Shown: piece by piece, positions 18,460 to 27,610 of the stretch
How positions within the stretch are numbered: the stretch's first letter is position 1
Layout: each line of letters starts with the position of its first letter
NCBI GenBank assembly: GCA_049487715.1
Contig: CP150582.1
Span: 124,001-188,000 of the forward strand
Length of the DNA: 64,000 bases
Origin: Pycnococcus provasolii
Lineage: Eukaryota > Chlorophyta > Pseudoscourfieldiophyceae > Pseudoscourfieldiales
Reading direction: 5' to 3'
Position numbers and translations under genes: made by a program
The notes under the pieces: generated by a model
Database searches by the model: none
What the model was told of the DNA's origin: nothing
The model's input: the letters and a program-made list of their open reading frames with translations, nothing else

Positions 18460-20361
18460 TTACATCATCGTCACTCGGGCCTCCTTTATCGCCTCGTGTG
18501 CGCGCTTCTCGAACATCAACTCCGCGGCGGCACTTAGCACCAGGATCGAACACACGAAAAACTCAACCAGGCCATTCCCATTACGAGAGCCGCCACTCAA
18601 ACTCTCGCGAACCATGCGCACGAGACCGTCCCAGCCGAGCGCGTAGCCTACTAGGTTACCTACCAAAAGCACCCAGATGTTCAACGCCGCGACGAGCGCG
18701 CATGTCGGACGGTACCACGGCCCGTCCACAAAGGCTGCGAGACGTCGCCAAAATACGTGTGTGCTGCCCTCGGCGCGCTTGCGCGGGGCAACGCGGCACG
18801 CCCACTTCAGCACACGCTCGGGGATCAAGTACACGCCAAAAATGCACGCCCACACTAGAAGACGCGGATCCACGTCGTGCCACGCGGCGACGAATAGGAA
18901 CACCGCCCAGATCGACCACGGGAGGTTCCCACCGCCGCCGAGCGGAATGTACACGTAGCGAACGAGCCACAAGTTGAAGCTCGAATGCCACCCTTTCCAG
19001 AATCCCTCGACGTCGTAGTTGTCGCACATGCATCGCTTCATGTTCTCGGGCGGAGCGACGCCGTCCGCGAGCGCAAACCAGCGGAAGAAGCGCCAGATCG
19101 TCAGGAACTTCAGCCACATGAACATCAACGTGTAGAAGCCGATGCTTGCGTAATCGAACGGCGTTCCCGTTCCCTTGCGCAGCTCGTAGTCGTCTCCAGA
19201 GTGGTGAGGCTTGACGATCATGCCTCCCCCTCGCGTCGCGATGGCATTTGCGAAGGAGATGTGCGTAAACAGTTCCGTGGTCATGAATGCGACGACCAGG
19301 CGTGCAAGGTGCTCGAGCAGCTTTTTCGTCGATGCGGCGGGTGGGACGTCAGATGCGGCAGATTGTCGGACGTACGCGGCGAATGCGTTGAACGACGACG
19401 TCGGCCCTGCGATGTACAGCGGCGGGTACAGGATGAAGGCGACGTACAGCACGGGCGACGCGTAGTCGCCGCGTGACCTCCTCATCTCCGTCAGGCGCCT
19501 GTACCTTTTATCGTCCGACAGCACTGCGAGCGGCGGCGCGGCGTTTGTCGATGCTGCTGTTGGCGGCGGTGGTGTGGACGCCCAGATGGCGTCGCACGCG
19601 TACGCGAGGTACTTCAGCACGACCAAGTTGAACGAGACGTGCCACCTCAGCGACCCTCGATGTCTGTCCATGTGCATGGCGACGTCGTGCGGAATGAGCG
19701 GTATGTTGCTGAATGCGAATCCGTGCTGGTCGCGCGCGATGTACATCACGGCAAGGCTGTACGCCCAGACGACAGCTACGGCGGCGGCTTGTTGCCGTGT
19801 CGCTGTTTTCGACGGCGCGACGTGTGACGTGGTGTCAACCTTTTTGGGGTTCATGGCGGCGGGATCCCCGACAAGTTTAACGAGCGTTTGCACAATGGAG
19901 AATCCGAGAATCGCGAAAGCGAGCAAGAACAGGCACGCGTATCCGTGCAGGTACACAACGAACGCGACTCCAAAGACGGCGGCTGTGCAAGCGTGTCCGA
20001 TTCCTTGCGCGGGAAACACGATCCGCATTGTGCGTGACAGCATGACGTACGCTCCCATGGCGAGAGACGCCGTTGGAATCGCACGTCTAAAATCGCGCCA
20101 CTGGTCGTCCGAATCGTCACGGAGAATCAGTGAATCAGTGCTCTCAGAAGAGGAAACGTCGAGAAATCTTACCAAGTAAGAAAAAGAATTCCAGGGGGAT
20201 CGCGAAATGCCACCACGGAGTGCACCGAGCGGGTACGAGGAGGAGGAGGATAACCAAGATACGTGATACAGCATATGTCCTAAGCTGACGGTGACAGCTA
20301 AAACGCATACAAGAAGATAAATGGAAGACGGACGACGCCAACGAACCACGGACGACGCCAC
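18460..20361 (-). CDS. MBOAT acyltransferase, Gup1/HHAT-like
   Basis: About 633 aa with roughly ten hydrophobic segments. The C-terminal half has the MBOAT signature: NYDVEGFWKGWHSSFNLWL, then RYVYIPLGGGG, then VFLFVAAWHDV with the likely catalytic His near residue 495. This arrangement is that of the Gup1/HHAT branch. Yeast Gup1 remodels GPI anchors in the ER, and animal relatives palmitoylate secreted proteins. The start is uncertain: the frame opens at 20361 with GTG and has no ATG before residue 30, which lies after the first membrane helix. An ATG at 20407 is in a different frame separated by a TCG repeat, so a small indel or an upstream exon is likely. The 3' end is 18460. Confidence 0.85.
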   Translation of the reverse strand: MASSVVRWRRPSSIYLLVCVLAVTVSLGHMLYHVSWLSSSSSYPLGALRGGISRSPWNSFSYLVRFLDVSSSESTDSLILRDDSDDQWRDFRRAIPTASLAMGAYVMLSRTMRIVFPAQGIGHACTAAVFGVAFVVYLHGYACLFLLAFAILGFSIVQTLVKLVGDPAAMNPKKVDTTSHVAPSKTATRQQAAAVAVVWAYSLAVMYIARDQHGFAFSNIPLIPHDVAMHMDRHRGSLRWHVSFNLVVLKYLAYACDAIWASTPPPPTAASTNAAPPLAVLSDDKRYRRLTEMRRSRGDYASPVLYVAFILYPPLYIAGPTSSFNAFAAYVRQSAASDVPPAASTKKLLEHLARLVVAFMTTELFTHISFANAIATRGGGMIVKPHHSGDDYELRKGTGTPFDYASIGFYTLMFMWLKFLTIWRFFRWFALADGVAPPENMKRCMCDNYDVEGFWKGWHSSFNLWLVRYVYIPLGGGGNLPWSIWAVFLFVAAWHDVDPRLLVWACIFGVYLIPERVLKWACRVAPRKRAEGSTHVFWRRLAAFVDGPWYRPTCALVAALNIWVLLVGNLVGYALGWDGLVRMVRESLSGGSRNGNGLVEFFVCSILVLSAAAELMFEKRAHEAIKEARVTMM

Positions 20362-21416
20362 GGACGACGCACGACGACGACGACGCGATGGCAGCCTGCT
20401 GGCCCATGGCGCGTAGTTTTCGAAAGCCTCTTAATAAGAGCCCAAAGGGGAGAGGCCAGTTTGGTAACCCTAGCGCTAACCCTAACCCTAGTTTGGGTTT
20501 TTTAATACCCTAATAATAAATAGGCCTCTCCACCCTTTCCTACCACTTTCCTACGCGGGTACGTTCAGTTCTGGTCTGGTCTACATAAGTCTAATAAGGC
20601 GGTCCGAACGGTGCCAGGTGCGTCGTCCCTTTATGAAGGACTGCATAGGACTTCTTCTTCTCGACTCGCGACTCCGAGAGGCTGTCGGGTGATTGTGTCC
20701 CGTTCACGTGCCGTGTTTGCGTGCCGTGTTCTTGAAGAGAGGCTTGATGAAGGGAAATAAGAAGGAGTCGGGTGATGGGTCCACCAGTGGCTGCCTGGTG
20801 AACTCGCACGAGCAACCAACCTTCTAGCCTGAGCAACCTGAGCAACTTGCCAACTGGTAGCGATTAGGTCAGGTGATTAGGTCCGGGAGAAGAACTGAAG
20901 AACACCCCTGCAGGCAGCCCCCTGGGGCAGCCACCTGAGGAATTGTTCGTCCTCGTTGAGGGTGTTCGCGATGATGAGGTGCTTCGCGATGATATGAGCC
21001 TCACCTCGTCGGTAAAGGTTTAGGAAGTAACCGGGCCCCCCCACAAGGCACAAGGGAGCCTCGTTGCGTTGCGTGGCGTGGCGTGGCCTTTGCTTTCTGC
21101 CTCCCAAGTCCTCCCCACCGCGGCACACAACAACACGGCCGACTAAGGTCCGTCTACATAAGGTAGGAAAGAGGCATCTCGAGGAGGGGTGGACACCCCA
21201 GTAAGTTACTGTACCCCAGTAATTGGTGTAGCTCCCCCTCCCCCCCCCAACGTTAGGTGGGGGACAGGTGACAGGAGACGACCCAAGCAACCAACCGGCC
21301 GGGCGGGCGGAACAGGCGGAACAGGCGGAACAGGCGCGTTCTCGCGTACTCGCGTAGTCCAGACAGTCCTGTGCACGAGTCCACCTTTATGAGTAGAGTC
21401 CCCACCCCAGGCACCA

Positions 21417-21458
<42 letters not shown>

Positions 21459-21623
21459 ACAAGAGTCTGAAGTCGAACCTTAAGGTTGAACCTTAAGGTG
21501 GAACCACCCCTTGCGGCCGGCCTTAAGAAAGAAACACGGTTCCCTTACCTTAAGAAACACTGTCTTGTGTCGTCCGGGGCCGTTAGTCTTGTTTTTTCTC
21601 TCTCTATATATATATAGTCTCCT
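20362..21623. other. Intergenic region with telomere-like motif, GGAACAGGC repeats and poly-G
   Basis: No gene supported. A CTAACCCTAACCCTAG motif near 20480 resembles two telomere-like units. A 9-bp GGAACAGGC repeat runs at 21308-21335. A 40-base G homopolymer lies at 21417-21456. A TATATATATA run at about 21606-21616 sits directly before the EF-hand start codon. Confidence 0.6.
21417..21456 (+). repeat. Poly-G homopolymer of 40 bases
   Basis: An uninterrupted run of G, read directly. It can form stacked G-quadruplexes and is likely to be variable in length or to mark a difficult assembly point. Confidence 0.9.
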
Positions 21624-22370
21624 ATGGGTCTCGACGGCGACGAGATAGCTGCTTGCCGTGAGGCGTTCGCGAAGTTCGACAAAGATGGAAGTGGGACCAT
21701 CGACACGAACGAGCTGAAAGCGACGTTGCAGAGCATGGGCCAGAACCCAACCGAGGAGGAACTCTTCCAAATGATCTCACAGGTACGTGATGTTATTTCG
21801 TAAATACCGTATGATTTGGTTGGTGAGACACGCACGACGACGACGACGACGACGACGACACCTGAGTGGGACACTTGATTCCATGTCGAGTTGTCGTCTC
21901 GTTCTTCTCACGAACCTAACAAAACCACGTACACGCATAACAATCAAAACCACTCACAAACACACTCACGCTCACAAACCACACGCTGTATGTAGGTTGA
22001 CGACGACGCAAGTGGAGAAATCGAGTTCGCAGAGTTCCTGAAGGTGATTGAAAACCAAAAGGCGGCGCAGGCAGCGGCGGACGACGACTCAGACACAGTC
22101 GAGGCGTTCGTCGCGCTCGGGGGAAACCCGGACAGGAGCGGAGAAATCAGCACGGACAAGTTGCGTGCCGTCATCCAGGAATTCCAGCTCACCATTGACA
22201 TCGAAAAGCTCATCGCCGATACCGATAAGGATGGCAGTGGACAGATAGACTACGAAGAGTTCAAGGTACGTCCGGAACCGCCGCACAACTAACTCTGCGT
22301 CACAAAACGACAAACGAACTAACACGACAAACCACACACAACAACAACCCAAAAGGCTATGATGACTTGA
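21624..22370 (+). CDS. EF-hand protein, calmodulin/axonemal light-chain-like (3 exons)
   Basis: Exons 21624-21782, 21996-22265 and 22356-22370 join in phase to give 147 aa; both introns have GT-AG ends (CAG/GTACGT donor, TGTAG/G acceptor; AAG/GTACGT, AAAAG/G). EF-hands 1 (FDKDGSGTIDTNE), 2 (VDDDASGEIEFAE) and 4 (TDKDGSGQIDYEE) have full calcium ligands. The third is altered (GGNPDRSGEISTDK), a pattern known from the LC4/DC3-like EF-hand proteins of outer dynein arms rather than from calmodulin itself. The last exon supplies only AMMT and the stop. It probably binds calcium in the axoneme or cytosol. The precise flagellar role is inference. Confidence 0.85.
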
Positions 22371-22593
22371 GAAACGTATGCGGTAAGAGAAAGCAACCTT
22401 TTATTTCATCACTCGAACCGCACACACAAACACACACACACACACACAACACACCAGTACACGGTTGGTGCGCCGTCTCTTACCACCCTCTCGCCCAGGA
22501 CAGACAGCTGTAGCCCAAGCGTGTGCTCGCCGCACGCACACACACACACACCGCCCACAAAAAAAGAGACAGAGCGACAACATTTTCCCTTTA
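22371..22593. repeat. Convergent gap with CA microsatellites
   Basis: Between the EF-hand stop and the coiled-coil stop lie two CA-rich microsatellites (about 22421-22453 and 22534-22552). No gene seen. Confidence 0.7.
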
Positions 22594-25442
22594 TTAGTCC
22601 TCGTCGTCGCTGTTCTCCGCGCTCAGAACGGACTTCATGCGCCCGAAGATGCTGGACGAGTGCTCTTCGAGAAGCTGTGTCACCTGTGCCTTCTGCTGAT
22701 TGAGCATGTCTCTGGCCACCTTCTTCGCCTTCTTCGTCTCCGCCTTGGACAGCGAGAGAGCAGCCTTCAGGCGTTCCACCTCCTCCGCGAGAGAACGGCG
22801 CTGGCCGTCGGAATCACGCAGCTTGGATGCCGCCTCGTCGCGCACATTCGCGAGATTCGACTCAAGGCGAGCCGTCGCGTCGTTCGCTTCCGCGATGCTG
22901 CGCTTAAGCTGCAGACTCTCGTCCTGAAGCCTGCGAATCGCATCCGCCTGCATTCGTGCGTTCGACGCAGCTTCCTCCTGAGCCGCCACAAGTTCCTGCT
23001 GCAGCCGCTCGCGCTCGTTCAGAAACGTCGACTCGCGCTCTGCCAACTCGGCGCGGTGCGCATCCGCATGCCGCGCCAACGTGGTGCTCGACTCCTGGCG
23101 CAGGCGCTCCTCGCCGCGAACGCGGTGAGCACGCTCCTCGGACACGGCGCTCGACATCTCCTCCTTGAGAGCTTGCATGGCCGCAAGATGAGCCTGCTGC
23201 TGCTCGTAGAGCGCCGCCTCGTGCTCCGACTTCGCCTTGGCGAGGCCTGCCGAGGAGTCGGACAGCATGGTGCGCCTCAGCGACTCCACAGCCTCCTCCC
23301 TCGCCTGCTCCGCGGCAGCCACCGCGGATTCGCCAGATTCCATGGCACGGCGATTCGCCTCCTCGAGAGAGTTGCGGTGCACCTCGCGCTCGTGCGCGAG
23401 AGCAGCCTGGTGGTCCGCCTCACGGCGCTCGAGCTCCTTGGCACTCTCGCTCATCGCCGCCGCAAGCTTTGCCTCCCACTCATGCGCGCTTTCCACAGCC
23501 TGCCGCTCGCGCTCCTTGAGCAGGTTGAAGTTGCGGGATTCCGCCGCCTCCTTCTCCTTGCGTATCGCCGCAACGCGAGATTCCATCGATCCGGTGAAGT
23601 CGTCGAGTGCTTCCGTCGCGCTCTGAGCTTTCAGACGGTACTCCTCCTTCTCGTACATCGACGCCTCGAGCTCCTTGCGCAGCGCAAGAAGCTTCGTCTC
23701 GAGCGCGCTCACGGACGTCTTGAGTGCGAGATTTCCCTCCTTCGCTTCTGAGAGCTCCGTGCGGCTTTCTTCGATGAATGTTGTCAGCTCCACGACGCGC
23801 GCTTCGAGCGTCTTGCACTGCGTGACCGTCTCCGCCTTGGCAGCCTCGAGCTGCTCGTTCGCATTCTCCGCCGTCTCGGCGCGCGCGGCGAGAGAGGCGA
23901 GCTGCTCCTTCGCTGCGGCAAGGCTTTGCGCCAAATCTGCACGGCTCGCGCACTCCGCTTCGAGCTTCCCCTCGAGATTCTCAACCTGACGGCGCGTCTC
24001 CTCCTTTTCTGCCGCTAGCGTGCTCGCAGCCTTGTCGCGCTCGCCCAGCGCACCCTCGGCGAGGCGCCGTGCCTCCTCAAGGCTGGAAATCTGCAGGCGT
24101 GCATCCGCGAGCTCGCGCGTCGCCTTGGAAAGCTCCGCCCCCTGCGCAAATGTAGCTTTCGCCTTTTCGGTAAACTCGCGCTGTCGTGCGGCGTACTGCT
24201 CCTTGACTTCTTCGTACTGCGTGCGCACAGACTTCAGCTCATCAATCACGCTCTCGTGCTCCTCCTCGAGTCGCATCAGGCGCGAGCGCGCCTCCGCGAG
24301 CGCGCTCTCCGCTTCGGCATGCTGCGTGTGGATGCCGCGCGCCGCCGCCTCGTGGTTCTGCACCTCGGTGATGAGCGCGTGGCACTTGCCATTCACCTCC
24401 GCAAATTGCGCGGTGAGCGACGACAGCTCCTCCTCGAGGGCGACGCGATCGTTGCGATGCTTCGACAGCTCCGTGGACATCGCGTCCATCTGCATCGAAA
24501 CTTCGCTGCGATCCTCCTCAGAGCTTTTCAGCCAAGCGTCGAGCTCCTGCAGCTCGCCGTCGCGATGATCGAGGTAATGTTCGAGCACATCGCGGAATTC
24601 GTGCAGCGTGTGAAATTCTGGATTGGCCCACTGTTGCTGCTGCTGCTGCTCATCCTGCTGCTGTTGTTGGTCGCCGCCGGCGCCGGTAGCAGAAGAGGCG
24701 ACAACGACACGTGTGAGCCAGAATCCCTGGAGCATTTCAAATTCTTCGCGCCAGTGCTCAAGTTCACCCTTCAGACTTCCCAGCAATTTGTCAATCTCTG
24801 AGTGAACGTCGATGACTTCTCGTTGGAATGTACGCTCGTCGATGCTACGATGCATGAGAGGCATTGAGGCGGTGTTGTGAAAAGTGCCAGTAGTGCCACC
24901 GCCACCACCTGACGGGATGCCCTGATGTTGCTGTTGTTGTTGTTCCTCGTGCTACTTCCGAAGACACCAGCGACACCACCAAAAAGGGTCGACGAACCAT
25001 TACGACGAGGTTGCATCATCCTCGTTGCGCCCATTGCCTGCTGCTGCTGCTGCTGCGCATGCGACATAGGTTCTTCTTCATCTGTGGTGGTGGTAGTAGT
25101 GGCAACTACAACACCATCATTCGACGCCGATCCGTACCCCAATTCTTCCTCGTCGTCGTCATTGCGCGGCGTGTCATCGTCCTTCTCTCCAAATGGCGCA
25201 GGGTAGACGACATCATCATCCTCACCTCGCCCTGGCGACGTGACGAACATCCGACCGGCAGCAGCAATCAGGTTGGGTATGCGCCCTCCTCCTCCCACCA
25301 CGGGCGACCTCTTCTTTTTCACGGGTGGCGACGGCGGACCCGACGAATGTTTCTTTTCAACAACCACATTGTTCATCATCGTCGTCGCCTGCTGCGAAGA
25401 CGACGACAAAGACGACTCACCACCGGCGGGCATCATGTTCAT
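22594..25442 (-). CDS. Long coiled-coil protein, with a frame change near its N-terminus
   Basis: From the ATG at 24864 a 756-aa frame is almost entirely Glu/Ala/Arg-rich coiled coil (residues about 100-735), with a Gln-rich insert near residue 65-80. It ends in a short acidic tail after LLEEHSSSIFGRMKSVL. An upstream frame from the ATG at 25442 (MNMMPAGGESSLSS) encodes a low-complexity Ser/Asp/Gln-rich leader with a PPSPPVKKKRSP motif. It then moves out of frame at an AAC/CAA-type repeat near 24930-24950; the reading frame beyond it (QQHQGIPSGGGGGTTGTFHN) leads straight into MPLMHRS. One protein of about 940 aa with a small intron or an indel at that repeat is the simplest view. I do not recognise the family; centrosomal, Golgi or flagellar scaffolds would all look like this. 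Confidence 0.7.
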
Positions 25443-25723
25443 AAGAAAGTGCTGTTTGTTTGTTGTGACGTACTGACGTTGCTTGTGACGACGTTTGTTT
25501 GCACGAACTACGAAGAAAAAATGACCACCCAACACCCAATACAACACTTGAGCAGTTGGAGAGAGAGGGGAAAATAATCAAAATATACGAGAGAGCCGTT
25601 ACCGTGGACCCGTGCTCCCCGGACGGCGGACCCTGCCGCCCTCAGGCAGGACTTTTCATCGATTCATCCCAGCCTTCGATTAGTTCGATCGGGGGGGGGG
25701 GGGAGAGTTTTCGATTTAAAATT
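25443..25723. other. Intergenic region upstream of the coiled-coil gene
   Basis: Contains a G-run at 25690-25703. No gene seen. Confidence 0.4.
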
Positions 25724-26382
25724 TCAATGCCCCAAAAAGAGCGCGAGTTCATCCCATTCCCGGGCCTGAATTTTCCCTCCCCCTCTTCCCCCACCTCGTA
25801 CACTTCCAGGTGCCCCTTCTTCTTGCCACCACGAAGTCTGCTCTGGGTGCGGCGACGCGCGTTCAAGTAGCCCTCGTCGCTCGCAAGGCCTTCCTCGTTG
25901 TCTTTGTCGCGACGAAGAACAGCACGTAGCGATAGTCCTCGCTCGACGGCCCGGCGTGCCCTCTTCCATCTCTAGAGAGCGGTACATGCCGTCGCCTTCG
26001 AAGGCATCATACTTCGCCCTGTAGTTGCCGCACAAGCCGAGCTCGTAGTGGGGGGTGATGCCGTCCACACCGATGTCCACCAAGCCAAGCGCGGCACCCC
26101 AGAAGAGCTCGACGGCTGCCCCCTTTGCCCCCTTGTAGTGCGGCGGCGTGCGCCGTCTCCACTCTTCCCACTCGACCTTGTAGGTGGTCTGAAGGTACTC
26201 GAGGGTCTCCTTGCCGGTTGTTTGGCCGCACTCCCATTTGAAAGTCCAAAGAGTCGCGGGTGTCCCCAATGCGAAGGCAAGCCTATCGCATCGCAAAGGT
26301 CAAGGTGCCCCACGTCGGTGCTCACGGGCTTTAGAGCCTCCCAAACGAGCCGCACCTTGGCCTCCGGTACGGTGTCGAACAA
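25724..26382 (-). pseudogene. Broken ORF of unknown family
   Basis: A protein-like sequence changes frame at about 26290. The upstream piece is AKVRLVWEALKPVSTDVGHLDLCDAIG. It connects to LAFALGTPATLWTFKWECGQ, then EYLQTTYKVEWEEWRRR, AAVELFWGAALGLVDIGVDG and YRAKYDAFEGDGMYRS, after which the frame decays near 25970. Residue composition and conserved-looking aromatic positions suggest a once-coding gene or transposon fragment rather than chance. No catalytic motif is recognised, and no ATG opens the upstream frame. Confidence 0.4.
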
Positions 26383-26934
26383 GCTCTCCCTTCATGACTC
26401 GGAGTCTCGGACCACTCTAGCTAGTAGCGCGCGATCGCATACGCTGCCGCCTTGTCGTCGCCAACGAGCGAGGCACCTTACAAGCAAGACGGCAGCATGA
26501 TAGGAGGCGGGTAGTAGATATAAGATAGAAGTATGTGCGCGCGCATGCACAACAGTTCGCTTCCTCAAAGACGGATAGATGACCGGACCGGGATCCCCAG
26601 GGGCAAAAAAAACAATTTGCCCTTTTGATTTTAATATACCAATCACGGATGGATCCCCCCAACACAAGCAAATAGGTCGCACGGGAAGACTGGGAGTGCG
26701 TTACCCACTCTCGTCGGCTCGTCCGTCCGCCAATAATCCCTCAATCCGCCATTGATTCCAGTCCGTCAAAGGTAAGCCCGCACTCACTACTGCTACTACT
26801 ACAGGTCGTCGATCGATCGACTCACACAGCAGTCAGTCGTCGCACGCACGCCTGCCTCTCGCAACCATCATCATCACTCACCAGCCAATCACCACACACA
26901 ACAACAACAACAAGAAAGTAAAAATTAGAAGAAA
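26383..26934. other. Intergenic region and 5' leader
   Basis: No gene supported. A GTAAGC at 26771 after TCAAAG has the form of a splice donor and could belong to an intron in the 5' leader of the next gene; this is tentative. Confidence 0.35.
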
Positions 26935-27306
26935 ATGTCGTCCAACTACATCGGCGACAAGTTCACGGAAGCAGACGAGGCGAAGACTGCCGACTTCGAG
27001 GCGCGCGCTGACCCGAAGAACCAAGACATGGCGACGCTGCTCGAGGAAATGAAAGCGCACACCAAAAAGCTCTCTGATCTACGCAAGAACGAAGATCCGC
27101 GCCTTTCGTTCAGCACGCCGGAATTCCGTGAAGCGCAGCGCATTTTCACGGAGAACTTCAAGAAGAACTTTGGTCGACCCGTCGAGTGGGCTCTCGTTCG
27201 CAAGTATCCGTGGAGCACGCCGACACTGGAGAAACTCGAGGTTCCCGTTGACGTCGACGGAAATCCATGGCCGCTGGATGAGGAAGGCAAGCCGATCGAG
27301 AAGTAA
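26935..27306 (+). CDS. Small protein of unknown function
   Basis: 123 aa, single exon, ATG at 26935 in an A-rich context. The first half is charged and helical (ATLLEEMKAHTKKLSDLRKNEDPR). The second half is more defined: FREAQRIFTENFKKNFGRPVE, then ALVRKYPWSTPTLEKLEVPVD and WPLDEEGKPIE. There is no signal peptide or membrane helix. Codon use matches the neighbouring genes. I do not recognise the family; a cytosolic or flagellar structural protein would be compatible. TGTAA at about 27386 may be its polyadenylation signal. Confidence 0.7.
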   Translation: MSSNYIGDKFTEADEAKTADFEARADPKNQDMATLLEEMKAHTKKLSDLRKNEDPRLSFSTPEFREAQRIFTENFKKNFGRPVEWALVRKYPWSTPTLEKLEVPVDVDGNPWPLDEEGKPIEK

Positions 27307-27610
27307 ATCATGACGAACAAACAAACGACGATGACGAAAGAAGCAGCAACAGCATCTATGGACTTGGTGTTTGGATGGTGCTGGTTGTTGTAACAGATTC
27401 CATGTATTGATCTTGGCATGTTTCATTCCACGAACAACAACAACAACAAAAAGGAAATCCTCGTTGTTCAATTCAATCATCAATTCATCAATTCATACTA
27501 TTATTACACACACATCAACAACAACAACAACAACAACAACAACAAGCGCAAGAAAATTCATGTCGTCACGCTCATCGTCGTCGTCAGAAGAAGTGGAAGA
27601 GCAGATTCAT
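27307..27610. other. Convergent intergenic region with an AAC microsatellite
   Basis: 3' flanks of two genes, with AAC repeats near 27434-27450 and 27513-27543. No gene seen. Confidence 0.6.
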
